A stretch of 64,000 bases of DNA from Fen-1135 sp963705275. GTDB lineage: Bacteria > Desulfobacterota > Syntrophia > Syntrophales > UBA2185. A program made the position numbers and the translations under genes. Location of the stretch: positions 2,542,001-2,606,000 of the forward strand of contig OY970063.1 of assembly GCA_963705275.1 (NCBI GenBank), written 5' to 3'. Of this stretch, positions 45,116 to 55,103 are shown one piece after another. Under the pieces are notes generated by a model. It was not told the DNA's origin, did not search any database, and saw only the letters and a program-made list of their open reading frames with translations. Numbering within the stretch: the first letter of the stretch is position 1; the number at the start of each line of letters is the position of its first letter.

Positions 45116-46534
45116 ATGAAACGGAAAGACGAGGAATATGCAAAGGTGTATCAAGGAAAGGCGTTGATCGCCGACCCCATATACCAGTACGCCTCTTTCA
45201 CTGTTCCAACATCTGATCTCCCGGATGAGAAAACGGAAAAAGACTTGATCGACTCTCCCTGGGTTCAAAGACTAAGGAGAATCTACCAACTTCAGAGCGC
45301 GCGCTGGGTATATCCTGCTGCCGAACACAGCCGATTTCAACACTGCCTTGGAACCATGCATATAGCGGGAGAGTTCGGGAGGTATCTCTATCCGAGTTTG
45401 AAACAGGTATGCAGAGATGCGCCCTCATTAAACTATGTTGAGGAGCTCCTCCGTGTTGCGGGACTGTTGCACGATGTGGGGCATGGCCCCTACGGACATT
45501 TTTTCGATGACCACTTTCTTACCCAGTATGACATTACCCATGAGGACATCGGGAAAGCGATTATCAGGAAGAAGTTGGGAAAGATCATCCGTCAGATCCG
45601 GAGAAGCCCAAACGGCCCATTTGTCGAAGGAGAATGCCTCGACCCCAATTACGTGGCAGTTCTGATTAGAATGCCGGAAGAAAAAGACACCAAGCTGCCG
45701 CGGTGGCTGCAACTGCTGAGGCAGCTTTTCTCAGGCATCTACACCGTGGATAATCTTGACTATGTCCAGAGGGATGCTTACATGACCGGATTCTCCCTCG
45801 ATATTGTGGATATTACAAGACTTCGCTTTTATACCTTTTTTACGAAAGGGGGCCTCACCCTGCATCAGGCAGGCATTTCGGCCCTGAGCCGTTTCATAAA
45901 TGCCAGGCTGAATCTGTATACTAATGTTTATTTCCATAGAACGACGAGAGCTCTTGACCTTCATCTGCAGGAGATATTCAGAGACACGATGCACATAATC
46001 TTTCCATGGAATCCATTGGAGGCGCTTGACGAGTATCTGAATTGTGATGAGTGGCATCTGCACCATACGGTCTTAGGATGGCTCGCGGAAAAGAAGCAGG
46101 AAAAGAAGAGACTGGGTCAGGAGTGGGCAAAGCTTTACAAAAGAGAAGTAAAATGGAAAATGTCTTTTTCGACGGAGATCTCCATTGACCAAATTCAAAA
46201 GGGGACGCGGTTTGCCCACGCAGGTGAATATGAAAGGCAACTTAAGGGATTTCTTCCTCATAAACTAAAAGGCATTTCATTTCGTATCGATTTGGCGACG
46301 CAAGACCCGCGCCCCATTAACCCCATGGCAGAGACGGAAAAGAGGGTTAATATCTTTAACCCAACGACGGGTATAACGTCCCCGGAGCCGCTAAAAGACA
46401 TCTACCGCTTTATACCGGCGCGGGTTGTCCATCTGCGGGTCTTCGCCCTTTCCCACGATAACGATGCAGAGATTACCAAGGCCGCAGAAAAAATGCTCGG
46501 CGTCCTGGAGGGGACTTCGAAAACGAATATATGA
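45116..46534 (+). CDS. HD-domain phosphohydrolase (SAMHD1/YwfO-like)
   Basis: The product of about 472 residues has the HD motifs in order: HSRFQHCLGTMHIA, the HD pair in LLHDVGHGPYGHFF and the DNLDYVQRDAYMTG signature of COG1078. These are dNTP triphosphohydrolase-like metal enzymes; some act on dNTPs or signalling nucleotides. It stands before nrdD, so a nucleotide-pool role is plausible but unproven. ATG 45116 is chosen, without a strong ribosome site; earlier in-frame starts exist. Confidence 0.82.
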   Translation: MKRKDEEYAKVYQGKALIADPIYQYASFTVPTSDLPDEKTEKDLIDSPWVQRLRRIYQLQSARWVYPAAEHSRFQHCLGTMHIAGEFGRYLYPSLKQVCRDAPSLNYVEELLRVAGLLHDVGHGPYGHFFDDHFLTQYDITHEDIGKAIIRKKLGKIIRQIRRSPNGPFVEGECLDPNYVAVLIRMPEEKDTKLPRWLQLLRQLFSGIYTVDNLDYVQRDAYMTGFSLDIVDITRLRFYTFFTKGGLTLHQAGISALSRFINARLNLYTNVYFHRTTRALDLHLQEIFRDTMHIIFPWNPLEALDEYLNCDEWHLHHTVLGWLAEKKQEKKRLGQEWAKLYKREVKWKMSFSTEISIDQIQKGTRFAHAGEYERQLKGFLPHKLKGISFRIDLATQDPRPINPMAETEKRVNIFNPTTGITSPEPLKDIYRFIPARVVHLRVFALSHDNDAEITKAAEKMLGVLEGTSKTNI

Positions 46535-46577
46535 ACCCCTTATGACAACTTCTCCTTAGATCGTATCGTACGCATGC

Positions 46578-46627
46578 TGTCATTTGGGATTCTCACTGTC
46601 CCCGCGAATGCGCGGATCGGAATGACA
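46578..46627. repeat. Short intergenic repeat with TGTCATT ends
   Basis: TGTCATT (46578-46584) and AATGACA (46621-46627) are inverted ends around the hairpin CCGCG-AAT-GCGCGG. It is akin to the element at 32796 and lies between the HD gene and nrdD. Confidence 0.6.
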
Positions 46628-46645
46628 AATTCAAGGTAATTACAG

Positions 46646-48691
46646 ATGGCAAATGACGAGACCACAGACCTTACTCTGTTCGTGAAGACGTCCGGCGAGG
46701 ATATTGCCAGATGGAACCGGCAGAAAATTGTTGATGCCCTGATTCGTGAGACGAACGTCGATGTAGGTACGGCGGAGACAATCAGCAGAGAAGTTGAGAA
46801 ACAGATCATTTCATCCGGGATCGGCGTACTTACCACACCCCTGATAAGGGAACTGGTGGACGCAAAACTCATAGAGAGAGGCCTTGAACAGGCGAGGAAG
46901 ATGCACGCCCTACTTGGGTTTCCCATTTATGATGTAAGGCAGTTGATCCTTCTCCAGAATAAGGAGAACGCCAACATACCTCACGGTCCGGAAGGTACAA
47001 ATCTGATACTCGCGGAAGGGATAAAGAAGGAATACTCACTTTATGACGTCTTTTCTCAGGATGTTGCAGACGCCCATGTAATGGGTGATATCCATCTCCA
47101 CTCTCTGGGATACATAGACAGACCGTACAGCTCATTTCAGTCTCTTGAATACATAAAGAAATTCGGTTTGAATCTTCCTCATTCTCTTACGGTTGCCAAA
47201 CCGGCCAAACATGCGGAGGTACTCCTTGCCCATATGGTCAGATTTGGCGCCATTCTGCAGGGGCATTTTGCCGGTGTCATCGGCTGGGATGCCGTTAATT
47301 TTTCCTTCGCGCCCTATCTGACAGGGATGAGTGAAAAGGAAGTGAGGCAATTTGCCCAGATGCTCATCTATGAATTTTCCCAGTTAACATCGGCAAGAGG
47401 CGGGCAGGCAATGTTTACTGACATACATCTCTACTGGGATGTCCCTCAACATCTTCGCAATGTTCCGATTATAGGTCCGGGGGGTGAATTGTCGGGAAGC
47501 AATTACGAAGATTTCACCACTGACGCCAGGAGATTTGCCTGGGCCATTTTCGAGGTCTTTATGAAGGGGGACGCTACGGGGAAGCCCTTTATTTTCCCCA
47601 GGCCTCTTGTTCACATCACGGATGCTTTCTTTCAAACACCGGGTCATGAAGATTTTCTGAAACATATCTGTGACGTGGCCGTTGAAAAAGGGAACACCTG
47701 CTTCCTTTTCGATCGCGAAGAGGTGATTAAGGCTTACTCATGTTGTCTTCCAGCTGCCGCGGAAACGAAGATGCCCTGGCGGATGAGATGTTCCGCCATG
47801 CAGAATGTGTCCCTGAACCTCCCTAGGCTGGGTTACAAGGCCCTGGGTGATGAGAGCAGACTATTTTCCATGCTCTCGTCGATAATGGAAGTGACGGCAA
47901 AAGCGCATGTACAGAAGAAGGATTTTATTGAAAAGCTCCTCTCATATGGCGATGAAGGACCTCTGGCTATGCTCGCCATGAAGAGAGATGGCTACCCGTA
48001 TCTGAGGATGGATCATGCATGTTTCCTCATAGGCATAGTAGGGCTCAATGAACTTGTCCAGATTCATACGGGAAGCCAGTTGCATGAATCGGAAGAGGCC
48101 CTGATGTTTGGTTTGAAAGTGATAGGCTATTTGAAGAATGAGGCCGAAAAACTAAACCGGAAATGCGGGTTGAATTTTATTCTGGAACAAACGCCTGCGG
48201 AAACGACAGCTTACCGCTTTGCGCGGCTCGATCTAAGATATTGTTCTCCCAAGGCGGGTCACTTTGTGAGAGGTGATATTTCGAAAGGAGAGGTGTATTA
48301 TACAAATTCAACCCACCTCAGTGCATCTGCGACCGTGGATCTGGCAGAACGTGTAAGGCAGGAGGGTCGCTTTCATCCCCTTATAAGGGGAGGAGGTGTC
48401 ACCCAGGTGTGGCTGGGAGATGTTCGACCTTCAGACAAGGAACTTGCCGGGTTTATCACTAAGGCATTTAGAGATACAAAGAACGATCAGATTCTCTTCT
48501 GTCCTGAATTTACCACTTGTCGAGAATGCGGCCAGACATTCAGGCGTCTCAAAGACGAGTGTCAATTCTGCGGCTCTAAGGATGTGGAAGGGATAGCGAG
48601 GATAACACAGTATTTCAGCAGGATATCCGGCTGGAATAAAGGTAAACTTGCTGAACTGAAAGACAGAAAAAGGCACGAGGGCGTCCTATGA
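46646..48691 (+). CDS. nrdD: Anaerobic ribonucleoside-triphosphate reductase (class III)
   Basis: NrdD reduces ribonucleotides with a glycyl radical and works only without oxygen. The 681 residues have an N-terminal ATP cone (about 5-95), the catalytic barrel, a zinc site (CRECGQTFRRLKDECQFCG) and the glycyl radical motif RISGWNKGK at the end. Its activase gene nrdG is not next to it and not in the window. The product is complete. It supports a strictly or largely anaerobic lifestyle. Confidence 0.96.
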   Translation: MANDETTDLTLFVKTSGEDIARWNRQKIVDALIRETNVDVGTAETISREVEKQIISSGIGVLTTPLIRELVDAKLIERGLEQARKMHALLGFPIYDVRQLILLQNKENANIPHGPEGTNLILAEGIKKEYSLYDVFSQDVADAHVMGDIHLHSLGYIDRPYSSFQSLEYIKKFGLNLPHSLTVAKPAKHAEVLLAHMVRFGAILQGHFAGVIGWDAVNFSFAPYLTGMSEKEVRQFAQMLIYEFSQLTSARGGQAMFTDIHLYWDVPQHLRNVPIIGPGGELSGSNYEDFTTDARRFAWAIFEVFMKGDATGKPFIFPRPLVHITDAFFQTPGHEDFLKHICDVAVEKGNTCFLFDREEVIKAYSCCLPAAAETKMPWRMRCSAMQNVSLNLPRLGYKALGDESRLFSMLSSIMEVTAKAHVQKKDFIEKLLSYGDEGPLAMLAMKRDGYPYLRMDHACFLIGIVGLNELVQIHTGSQLHESEEALMFGLKVIGYLKNEAEKLNRKCGLNFILEQTPAETTAYRFARLDLRYCSPKAGHFVRGDISKGEVYYTNSTHLSASATVDLAERVRQEGRFHPLIRGGGVTQVWLGDVRPSDKELAGFITKAFRDTKNDQILFCPEFTTCRECGQTFRRLKDECQFCGSKDVEGIARITQYFSRISGWNKGKLAELKDRKRHEGVL

Positions 48692-48891
48692 CCCTGCGTG
48701 CGCCTAAGTATGCTTCACGCCATGTGATTTGTACGCCTTGAGGCCTGCGTTTCTGCGCGGCTGTCTGTTCAAAAATCCTGTTTAAGAATTTTTTAATAGA
48801 TCATTGGTGCCGTACCCTTGACATGGGGTAGACCGATAAATATATTATTGCAAAATTTGGCCGTTTTAATCGCAAGACCGCATACTTTGAC

Positions 48892-49477
48892 ATGGAAGAT
48901 CATATTGTAAAGATATTTAAGGAAAGCAGTAATCTGACGGATGCTTTCGTCGGAGAAAATCTTGACGGTATCGTCAGTGTCGTTGAGGTAATTACGGCGG
49001 CATTGAAAGCAGGAAACAAAATACTGCTGTTTGGAAACGGTGGGTCCGCCGCGGATGCCCAGCATCTGGCGGCAGAATTTGTGAACCGCTTTGTTATAGA
49101 ACGGCCGCCGCTTCCGGCGATTGCTTTGAGCTACCGATACATCCGTAATTACAAGTATCGGTAATGATTATGATTTTTCTGAAATATTCAGCAAGCAGAT
49201 CAGGGCGATAGGTCAGGCAGGCGACGTGGCATGGGGGATAAGCACCAGCGGCTCCTCCCCGAACGTCATAAAAGCCATCGAAGCGGCGAAAAAGATAGGG
49301 ATGATAACAATCGGTATGACGGGGAAGGATGGCGGCGAGATTGCGAAGATGGTGGATTACTCCCTCAATGTTTCTTCAAACAGCACACCCCGTGTGCAGG
49401 AGGTCCACATCACCGTGGGACATGTGATCTGTGAGATGATTGATTTTAAGCTCTTTCAGAGACCGGATGCAAAATAG
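48892..49477 (+). CDS. gmhA: Phosphoheptose isomerase (GmhA-type SIS protein), one frame break
   Basis: GmhA isomerises sedoheptulose 7-phosphate for LPS heptose. The two pieces join as one SIS domain: ILLFGNGGSAADAQHLAAEFVNRF, then STDTSVITSIGNDYDF, WGISTSGSSPNVIKAI and the closing VQEVHITVGHVICEMID. One extra T near 49133 (AGC-T-ACC) explains the break. DiaA is a close relative, but VNRF and the whole length fit GmhA. It sits 42 bases before grpE in the stretch with most frame breaks. Confidence 0.85.
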
Positions 49478-49518
49478 GGGCGGATGCCCGGCGCCGGGAC
49501 ATGAGATGAATTAAAGAG

Positions 49519-50104
49519 ATGAATCGACACCATATGGGCCATAAGACGAAGAAAGAAATAAAAGAAACACCGGACGTTCTGGAAAAGGAAGGGGAAGAAC
49601 AAAAGACATCCGGTGATGAGGATATAATGTTAAAGCTTCAGGAAAAGGAAAAGGAGGCAGCCGACAACTATGACAAATATGTTCGTGCGGTTGCAGAACT
49701 TGAAAATTACAGAAAACGCGCAGCCAGAGAGAAGGCTGATTCAATAAAATATGGGAATGAAAATATTATTAAGGATATCTTGCCCCTGGTAGACAGCATG
49801 GACAGGGCGTTACAGCATGCCGACAACTATGGCTATTCCGATGCATTTAAGAAGGGATTGAAGCTGCTCCAGGATCAACTCCTGGGCTGCCTGGAAAAAC
49901 ATGGTGTCCAGCAAGTCGAGTGTGTTGACAAGACCTTTGATCCCAATATCCATGAAGCCGTATTTCAGGTCGACAGTGACGCCCATGAGGACAATCAAAG
50001 TCGTTGAAGAACTGGAAAAAGGATATCGTCTGCACGAGAGGTTATTGAGGCCGGCCAAAGTGTCTATTTGCAAACGAGCAAAGAAGGAAGATAGCAAAGA
50101 ATGA
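49519..50104 (+). CDS. grpE: GrpE nucleotide exchange factor, one frame break
   Basis: GrpE releases ADP from DnaK. The acidic N-terminal part and coiled coil (about 30-75) lead into the dimer domain (AELENYRKRAAREKADSI, FDPNIHEAVFQV). The C-terminal part VVEELEKGYRLHERLLRPAKV is in another frame; removing one C at about 49996 gives DNKVVEEL, the family sequence. It stands 39 bases before dnaK. hrcA and dnaJ are not beside it. Confidence 0.9.
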
Positions 50105-50143
50105 AAAATAGGGGAGATTAGATATTAAGGAGGATTATTAGAA

Positions 50144-52077
50144 ATGGGAAAGATTATAGGGATTGATTTAGGGACGACAAATTCATGTGTCGCTATTATG
50201 GAAGGAGGAGATCCCGTTGTAATAGCAAATCAGGAAGGAAGCAGGACCACGCCTTCCATGGTGGCGTTTACGGATAGTGGAGAGAGGCTGGTCGGTCAGG
50301 TTGCCAAGACGGCAGGCTGTGACCAATCCGGAAAATACCGTTTATGCCATAAAGAGGCTCATCGGGAGAAAGTTTTCCTCCAAAGAGGTTCAGTACGATA
50401 AGAACGGTCTGTCCCTACAGGATTACGGAGGCGCCGAATGGCGATGCCCAGGTAACGATAAAGGGAAGGAACTACAGTCCGGCGGAAATTTCAGCTTTTA
50501 TTCTTATGAAGATGAAACAGACGGCGGAGGATTACCTTGGAGAGAAAAGGTAACCGATGCGGTTATCACGACCCCTGCTTACTTCAATGACTCTCAGAGA
50601 CAGGCCACTAAGGATGCGGGAAGAGTTGCCGGATTAAATGTGCTTCGAATTATCAATGAACCGACGGCGGCAGCCCTCGCTTATGGTCTTGATAAGAAGA
50701 AAGATGAAAAGATCGCTGTCTTTGACCTCGGCGGTGGGACGTTTGATATTTCCATACTCGAGTTGGGAGACGGCGTCTTTGAAGTCAAGTCAACGAACGG
50801 AGATACCCATTTAGGCGGTGAAGACTTTGACCAGCGACTGATTGAATATATTGCCACGGAATTCAAGAATGATTACGGTATTGATCTCCGTAATGACAGG
50901 ATGGCCCTCCAGAGGATCAAGGAAGCGGCAGAGAAGGCAAAGATGGAACTTTCCACGGTTATGGAAACAGATATAAACCTTCCCTTCATAACTGCTGATG
51001 CGTCAGGGCCTAAACATTTGACAATGAAATTGACGAGGGCCAAACTGGAATCCCTGGTTGAGGACCTGATTGAAAAGACAGTCGAGCCCTGCAGAACAGC
51101 GCTTAAGGACGCAAATCTGACACCAAAAGATATCGATGAGGTTATTCTCGTCGGCGGTATGACCCGTATGCCGCGGGTTCAGCAGAAGGTTAAAGAGATA
51201 TTTGGGAAGGAACCACACAAGGGGGTCAACCCCGATGAGGTAGTTGCTATTGGTGCCGCCATCCAGGCAGGTGTTCTGGCCGGTGATGTCAAAGATGTCC
51301 TTCTTCTGGATGTGACGCCTCTGTCTCTTGGAATAGAGACGCTGGGCGGCGTGATGACGAGGCTGATCGAGAAAAATACCACTATTCCTACCAGGAAGAG
51401 CCAGATCTTTTCGACTGCGGCGGACAATCAGCCTGCCGTGAGTATCCACGTCCTGCAGGGTGAAAGGTCTATGGCGGCGGACAACAGGACTCTGGGAAGA
51501 TTTGAACTGGTGGGAATACCGCCCGCGCCGCAGAGGTATGCCGCAGATCGAGGTGACCTTTGATATTGATGCCAATGGCATAGTCCATGTGTCGGCTAAA
51601 GATCTTGGGAACAGGCAAAGAGCAGAGCATCAAGATTACCGCATCGAGCGGCTTGACTGAAGCGGAAATACAGAAGCTGGTCAGAGAAGCGGAGGCTCAT
51701 GGAGAGGAAGACAAGAAGAAGAAGAGAGCTTATAGAGGCCAGAAATCAGGCGGATTCCATGGCGTACAGCGCAGAGAAGAATGTCAAGGAATTCGGGGAC
51801 AAGATAGATGCCGTCAGAAAAGGCACGCATCGAAGATGCCATTGCCAGAGTAAGGAAGGCCATTGAAGGGGATGACATCGATGCCATCAAGAGTGCCCAG
51901 GAAGAACTGACCAATGCCTCACACAAACTTGCCGAGGCAATGTATTCAAAAGCTTCGGCCTCGCAGGCAGGGGCAGGCGCAGGTGCAGGTGCGCAGGGCG
52001 GCCCATCGGGGGAACAGCCGGGCGCCGGCAAGAAGGATGATGATGTGGTTGATGCTGACTTCGAAGACGTGAAATAG
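50144..52077 (+). CDS. dnaK: DnaK (Hsp70) chaperone, about eight frame breaks
   Basis: DnaK is an ATP-driven chaperone. Seen across the frames are IIGIDLGTTNSCVAIMEGG, VTDAVITTPAYFNDSQRQAT, the LGGGTFDISILELG hinge, EVILVGGMTRMPRVQQKV, the substrate-binding beta domain (DVTPLSLGIETLGGV) and the lid with its acidic end DADFEDVK. Breaks lie near 50308, 50403, 50545, 51530, 51611, 51710 and 51811; most are repaired by removing one base, often A. The coding sense is fully kept in each piece, so error in the sequence is much likelier than gene loss. Confidence 0.92.
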
Positions 52078-52094
52078 TTAACTGTGGTCTTCCG

Positions 52095-52134
52095 TGCCCG
52101 GGATTCATTGCCGCGAATTCCCGGGCATTTTTTT
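52095..52134 (+). terminator. Rho-independent terminator after dnaK
   Basis: TGCCCGGGA and TCCCGGGCA form the stem with inner TTC/GAA pairing, followed by T7. It lies 18 bases after the dnaK stop. Confidence 0.9.
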
Positions 52135-52197
52135 GTCGACGGATAGTATCCTTTCATATAGAATATACTAAACACTCAAATCACCTTTGGCGACCAT

Positions 52198-53421
52198 ATG
52201 GGAGTAAAAGATCATAAAAAAAGATTATTGATATTGTCCATAGTCCTGATCCTTTTTGTATGGGATGCTGGTGCGGTATTTGCCGCAGGGGCAGGAGCCA
52301 AGGAATCTCCTGTTCCCAAACCGGTTGACCGTTATGCGATTGGCTGTGTCCTTCCCCTTTCAGGGCGTTACGCCGCCGCCGGAAACAGGGCGCTTGATGC
52401 AATCATACTGGCCTCCGGTCTATTCGACCCGATAGTCAAGACGCCGATCAGGCTCATCATAGAAGATTCGCAAAGCCGGCCTGAAGCCGCCAGGGCGGCG
52501 GTAGCCAAGCTGGCTATAGAGAACGGTGTGATCTGCATTCTTGGTCCGCTCGGCGCAGATGAATCCCTGGATGCTGCCAAAGAGGCTCAGAGGCTGAAGG
52601 TTCCCATAATAACCCTTACCCGGAGGGAAGGAATTACGGATGTTGGAGACTACGTCTTCCGATCTTATTTGACCGATCGTTTGGAGATCGTGTCACTGGT
52701 TAAGTATGCCATCCAGGAAATGGCCTTAAGCAGGTTTGCCGTCCTTTACCCGGACGATGATTATGGTCGCGAAATGGAGAAACTGTTTCGGGAAGAGGTT
52801 CTCCGTAGGAATGGGAAAATCATGAAAGTCATTTCTTACCAAACGACTGAGACGGATTTTGCCGATGAGATCAAATCAATAAGCGCTCTAAAAAAACATT
52901 TGCCTGCTGTGAAAAAAGGCGAGAGCCATGAAGACGAGGACAGGCCTGACATGGGCTTCGACGCCCTTTTTATTCCGGATTCGCCTGCGAGGATAGGCAT
53001 GATCGTCCCGCAATTGGCCTTTCACAATATCAGAGGCGTTAAACTGCTTGGCACAAGCGCCTGGGATACGCCTGATATTTTGAAGGCAGGCACTGACTTG
53101 CTGGGAGAGGCCATTTTCGTGGACGCTTTTACTCCTAACAGTTCTTATCCTCAGGTCAACGACTTTACTGACATCTACTATACGAACTACAGCCGGGAAC
53201 CGGACGCCGTGGAAGCGCTGGTATACGATGCAGCGGGCATCATTGTGAAAAGTATCACGGAAGACGGCCTAAGGACGAGGAAACAATTCAGGGATGACCT
53301 TCTTGATGTGAGGGATTACCGGGGCGCGACGGGCAAGACATCGTTCTCAGGCAGGAGAGACGCCCTGAAGGATGTCGTTGTCTTAACGATAAAGAATGGT
53401 CGCATCATCCAGGCAAAGTAG
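52198..53421 (+). CDS. Periplasmic binding protein, LivK/LpoA-like type 1
   Basis: The 407-residue protein has a signal peptide (KRLLILSIVLILFVWDAGAVFA) and a type 1 periplasmic binding fold: IGCVLPLSGRYAAAGNRALD, ILGPLGADESLDAA, FAVLYPDDDYGREM and LLGTSAWDTPDIL. Relatives include branched-chain amino acid receptors and the penicillin-binding-protein activator LpoA. No permease gene is close, which favours a sensory or cell-wall role. It starts 64 bases after the dnaK terminator and ends 16 bases before surE. Confidence 0.85.
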   Translation: MGVKDHKKRLLILSIVLILFVWDAGAVFAAGAGAKESPVPKPVDRYAIGCVLPLSGRYAAAGNRALDAIILASGLFDPIVKTPIRLIIEDSQSRPEAARAAVAKLAIENGVICILGPLGADESLDAAKEAQRLKVPIITLTRREGITDVGDYVFRSYLTDRLEIVSLVKYAIQEMALSRFAVLYPDDDYGREMEKLFREEVLRRNGKIMKVISYQTTETDFADEIKSISALKKHLPAVKKGESHEDEDRPDMGFDALFIPDSPARIGMIVPQLAFHNIRGVKLLGTSAWDTPDILKAGTDLLGEAIFVDAFTPNSSYPQVNDFTDIYYTNYSREPDAVEALVYDAAGIIVKSITEDGLRTRKQFRDDLLDVRDYRGATGKTSFSGRRDALKDVVVLTIKNGRIIQAK

Positions 53422-53437
53422 GTGTGGGTGTGGTCGT

Positions 53438-54202
53438 ATGAGGTTTCTTCTTACGAATGATGACGGCATATATGCGAGAGGGCTGGGCGCGCTGTATCAG
53501 GAGCTCTCCAAGGACGCAGACTGCCTGATCGTAGCGCCTGAGGTTGAACAGAGCGCAGTAGGACATGCTATCACTCTCTTCCGTCCTCTGATGGTGCGGG
53601 CTATAAAAAAAGAAGGGAGCTTTGTCGGATACGCCGTGAAAGGGACACCGGCGGATTGCGTCAAGATCGGGATCAAGGAATTATCCGACAAGCCGGTTGA
53701 CCTGGTTGTATCGGGAATCAATTTGGGCGCCAACGTGGGGACCAATGTGATTTATTCGGGAACCGTGTCGGCGGCAACCGAGGGTATCATCATGGGAATT
53801 CCATCCATGGCGATCTCTTTAGATACGCACAGGAATGCCGACTTTTCATTTGCTGCCCGATTTGCCCGGAAGGTGGCGGCATTTATGTTAAACGATAATC
53901 CCGTAAAGAACGTCGCCCTTAATGTAAATGTTCCGGCCCTTCCCGAAGGAGAGATCAGGGGGGTTGTGGTAGCAAAGCAGGGCAGGGCGCGCCTGATAGA
54001 AAGTTTTGAGAAAAGGGTGGATCCAAGAGAAAACATCTATTACTGGCTGGCCGGAGAGACAAAACTCTCCGACGGGGAAGAGGTGGATTCCGACGCCTGC
54101 GCTCTTCGCCATCGCATGATTTCCATAACACCTATCTATTATGATTTAACCAGGTATGATGTCCTGGCGGAGTTAAGCGAAAAGATCAAACAGAAGTTTT
54201 GA
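53438..54202 (+). CDS. surE: SurE 5'/3'-nucleotidase
   Basis: SurE is a metal-dependent nucleoside monophosphate phosphatase. RFLLTNDDGIYARGLGAL holds the DD metal ligands, followed by VAPEVEQSAVGHAIT, VKGTPADCVKIG and SGINLGANVGTNVIYSGTVSAA. The product is about 254 residues, usual for the family. ATG 53438 begins exactly at the family start; upstream in-frame sequence lies in the preceding gene. Stationary-phase survival is the classic role. Confidence 0.95.
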   Translation: MRFLLTNDDGIYARGLGALYQELSKDADCLIVAPEVEQSAVGHAITLFRPLMVRAIKKEGSFVGYAVKGTPADCVKIGIKELSDKPVDLVVSGINLGANVGTNVIYSGTVSAATEGIIMGIPSMAISLDTHRNADFSFAARFARKVAAFMLNDNPVKNVALNVNVPALPEGEIRGVVVAKQGRARLIESFEKRVDPRENIYYWLAGETKLSDGEEVDSDACALRHRMISITPIYYDLTRYDVLAELSEKIKQKF

Positions 54203-54260
54203 TTGTAAGAATGCACGCGAGGCGCATTAGCATTTAGCATCAGCGAAAGACACTTTTGGT

Positions 54261-55103
54261 TTATCGCGTGAGTAGAACGGGGATTGTGCTTTTGCGGATG
54301 ACAGATGAAGTGGTGCTGCCGAGAATCAATTCCCTCAGCCTGTTGTGGCCATAGGCCCCCATCACCATTAATTCGACAGAACCTTCCCTGATGAACTTGA
54401 TTATTCCATGGTCCTCCCTGCCCCGGAGAATGACGATGGCGTTGTCGACCCTCAAGGGCTCGAGAAAGTCCTCTACCTTCTTCGTAAGGTTTGCCCCCAT
54501 GTCATGATTATCCGTGATGATAATGACGGTGAGAGGCCAGGAGTTCTGTTCTGATAGAGCTGCCGCAAGTTTCAAGGCTTTATCCGCAGGCGCACTGCCG
54601 TCATAGGCCAGTCCCATGCTCTCGATTTCCTGGAAGGTTACGGGCGCCACCATGACGGGTTTTCCAGAATTCCTCACGACTGATTCCGCAACAGAGCCCA
54701 AGATACCGCCCCCACCTGAATGAAAATGTTCGCCTCTCTGGGCTATGATGATCCAGTCGGCACTACTGCCCTCTTCAATAATTGTCTGATCGATGATGCC
54801 GACGGCTTTCTTTATCTCCGGATGTATGCCTGCCTGTTCGCACCTTGTCTTGAAGGCCTGTAAAACAGTCTCTGCCCTTTCATCAAAACCTCCCTGCAAT
54901 ACCGGGAGAAATTCCTGATAAGGCGGAAGGCCCACGGAACCTGAAATATCGGTGAATACAGGTCCCTGCAGCAATCTGATATCAACCACATGGAGACCGA
55001 TCAATTGCGCGTTGAGGCGCTTGGCTATGTAGATGCCGTATTCGATGGCAGCCTTTCCGTAATCAGAACCATCTGTTGGAATCAGTATACTTTTTATGAT
55101 CAT
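54261..55103 (-). CDS. Tandem universal stress protein (UspA)
   Basis: Two Usp domains of about 145 and 130 residues. The first begins IIKSILIPTDGSDYGKAAIEYG, the second ends with VMGAYGHNRLRELILGSTTSSVI, a G-2x-G-9x-G(S/T) ATP-binding motif. Such proteins bind ATP and respond to stress. The ATG overlaps the stop of the MORN-repeat gene (ATGA), which links their translation. Confidence 0.9.
   Translation of the reverse strand: MIIKSILIPTDGSDYGKAAIEYGIYIAKRLNAQLIGLHVVDIRLLQGPVFTDISGSVGLPPYQEFLPVLQGGFDERAETVLQAFKTRCEQAGIHPEIKKAVGIIDQTIIEEGSSADWIIIAQRGEHFHSGGGGILGSVAESVVRNSGKPVMVAPVTFQEIESMGLAYDGSAPADKALKLAAALSEQNSWPLTVIIITDNHDMGANLTKKVEDFLEPLRVDNAIVILRGREDHGIIKFIREGSVELMVMGAYGHNRLRELILGSTTSSVIRKSTIPVLLTR

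Noticed and set aside
50144..52077. dnaK as a true pseudogene
   Set aside because: Each piece is perfectly conserved and breaks are single-base changes in a cluster, which suits sequence error better than decay.
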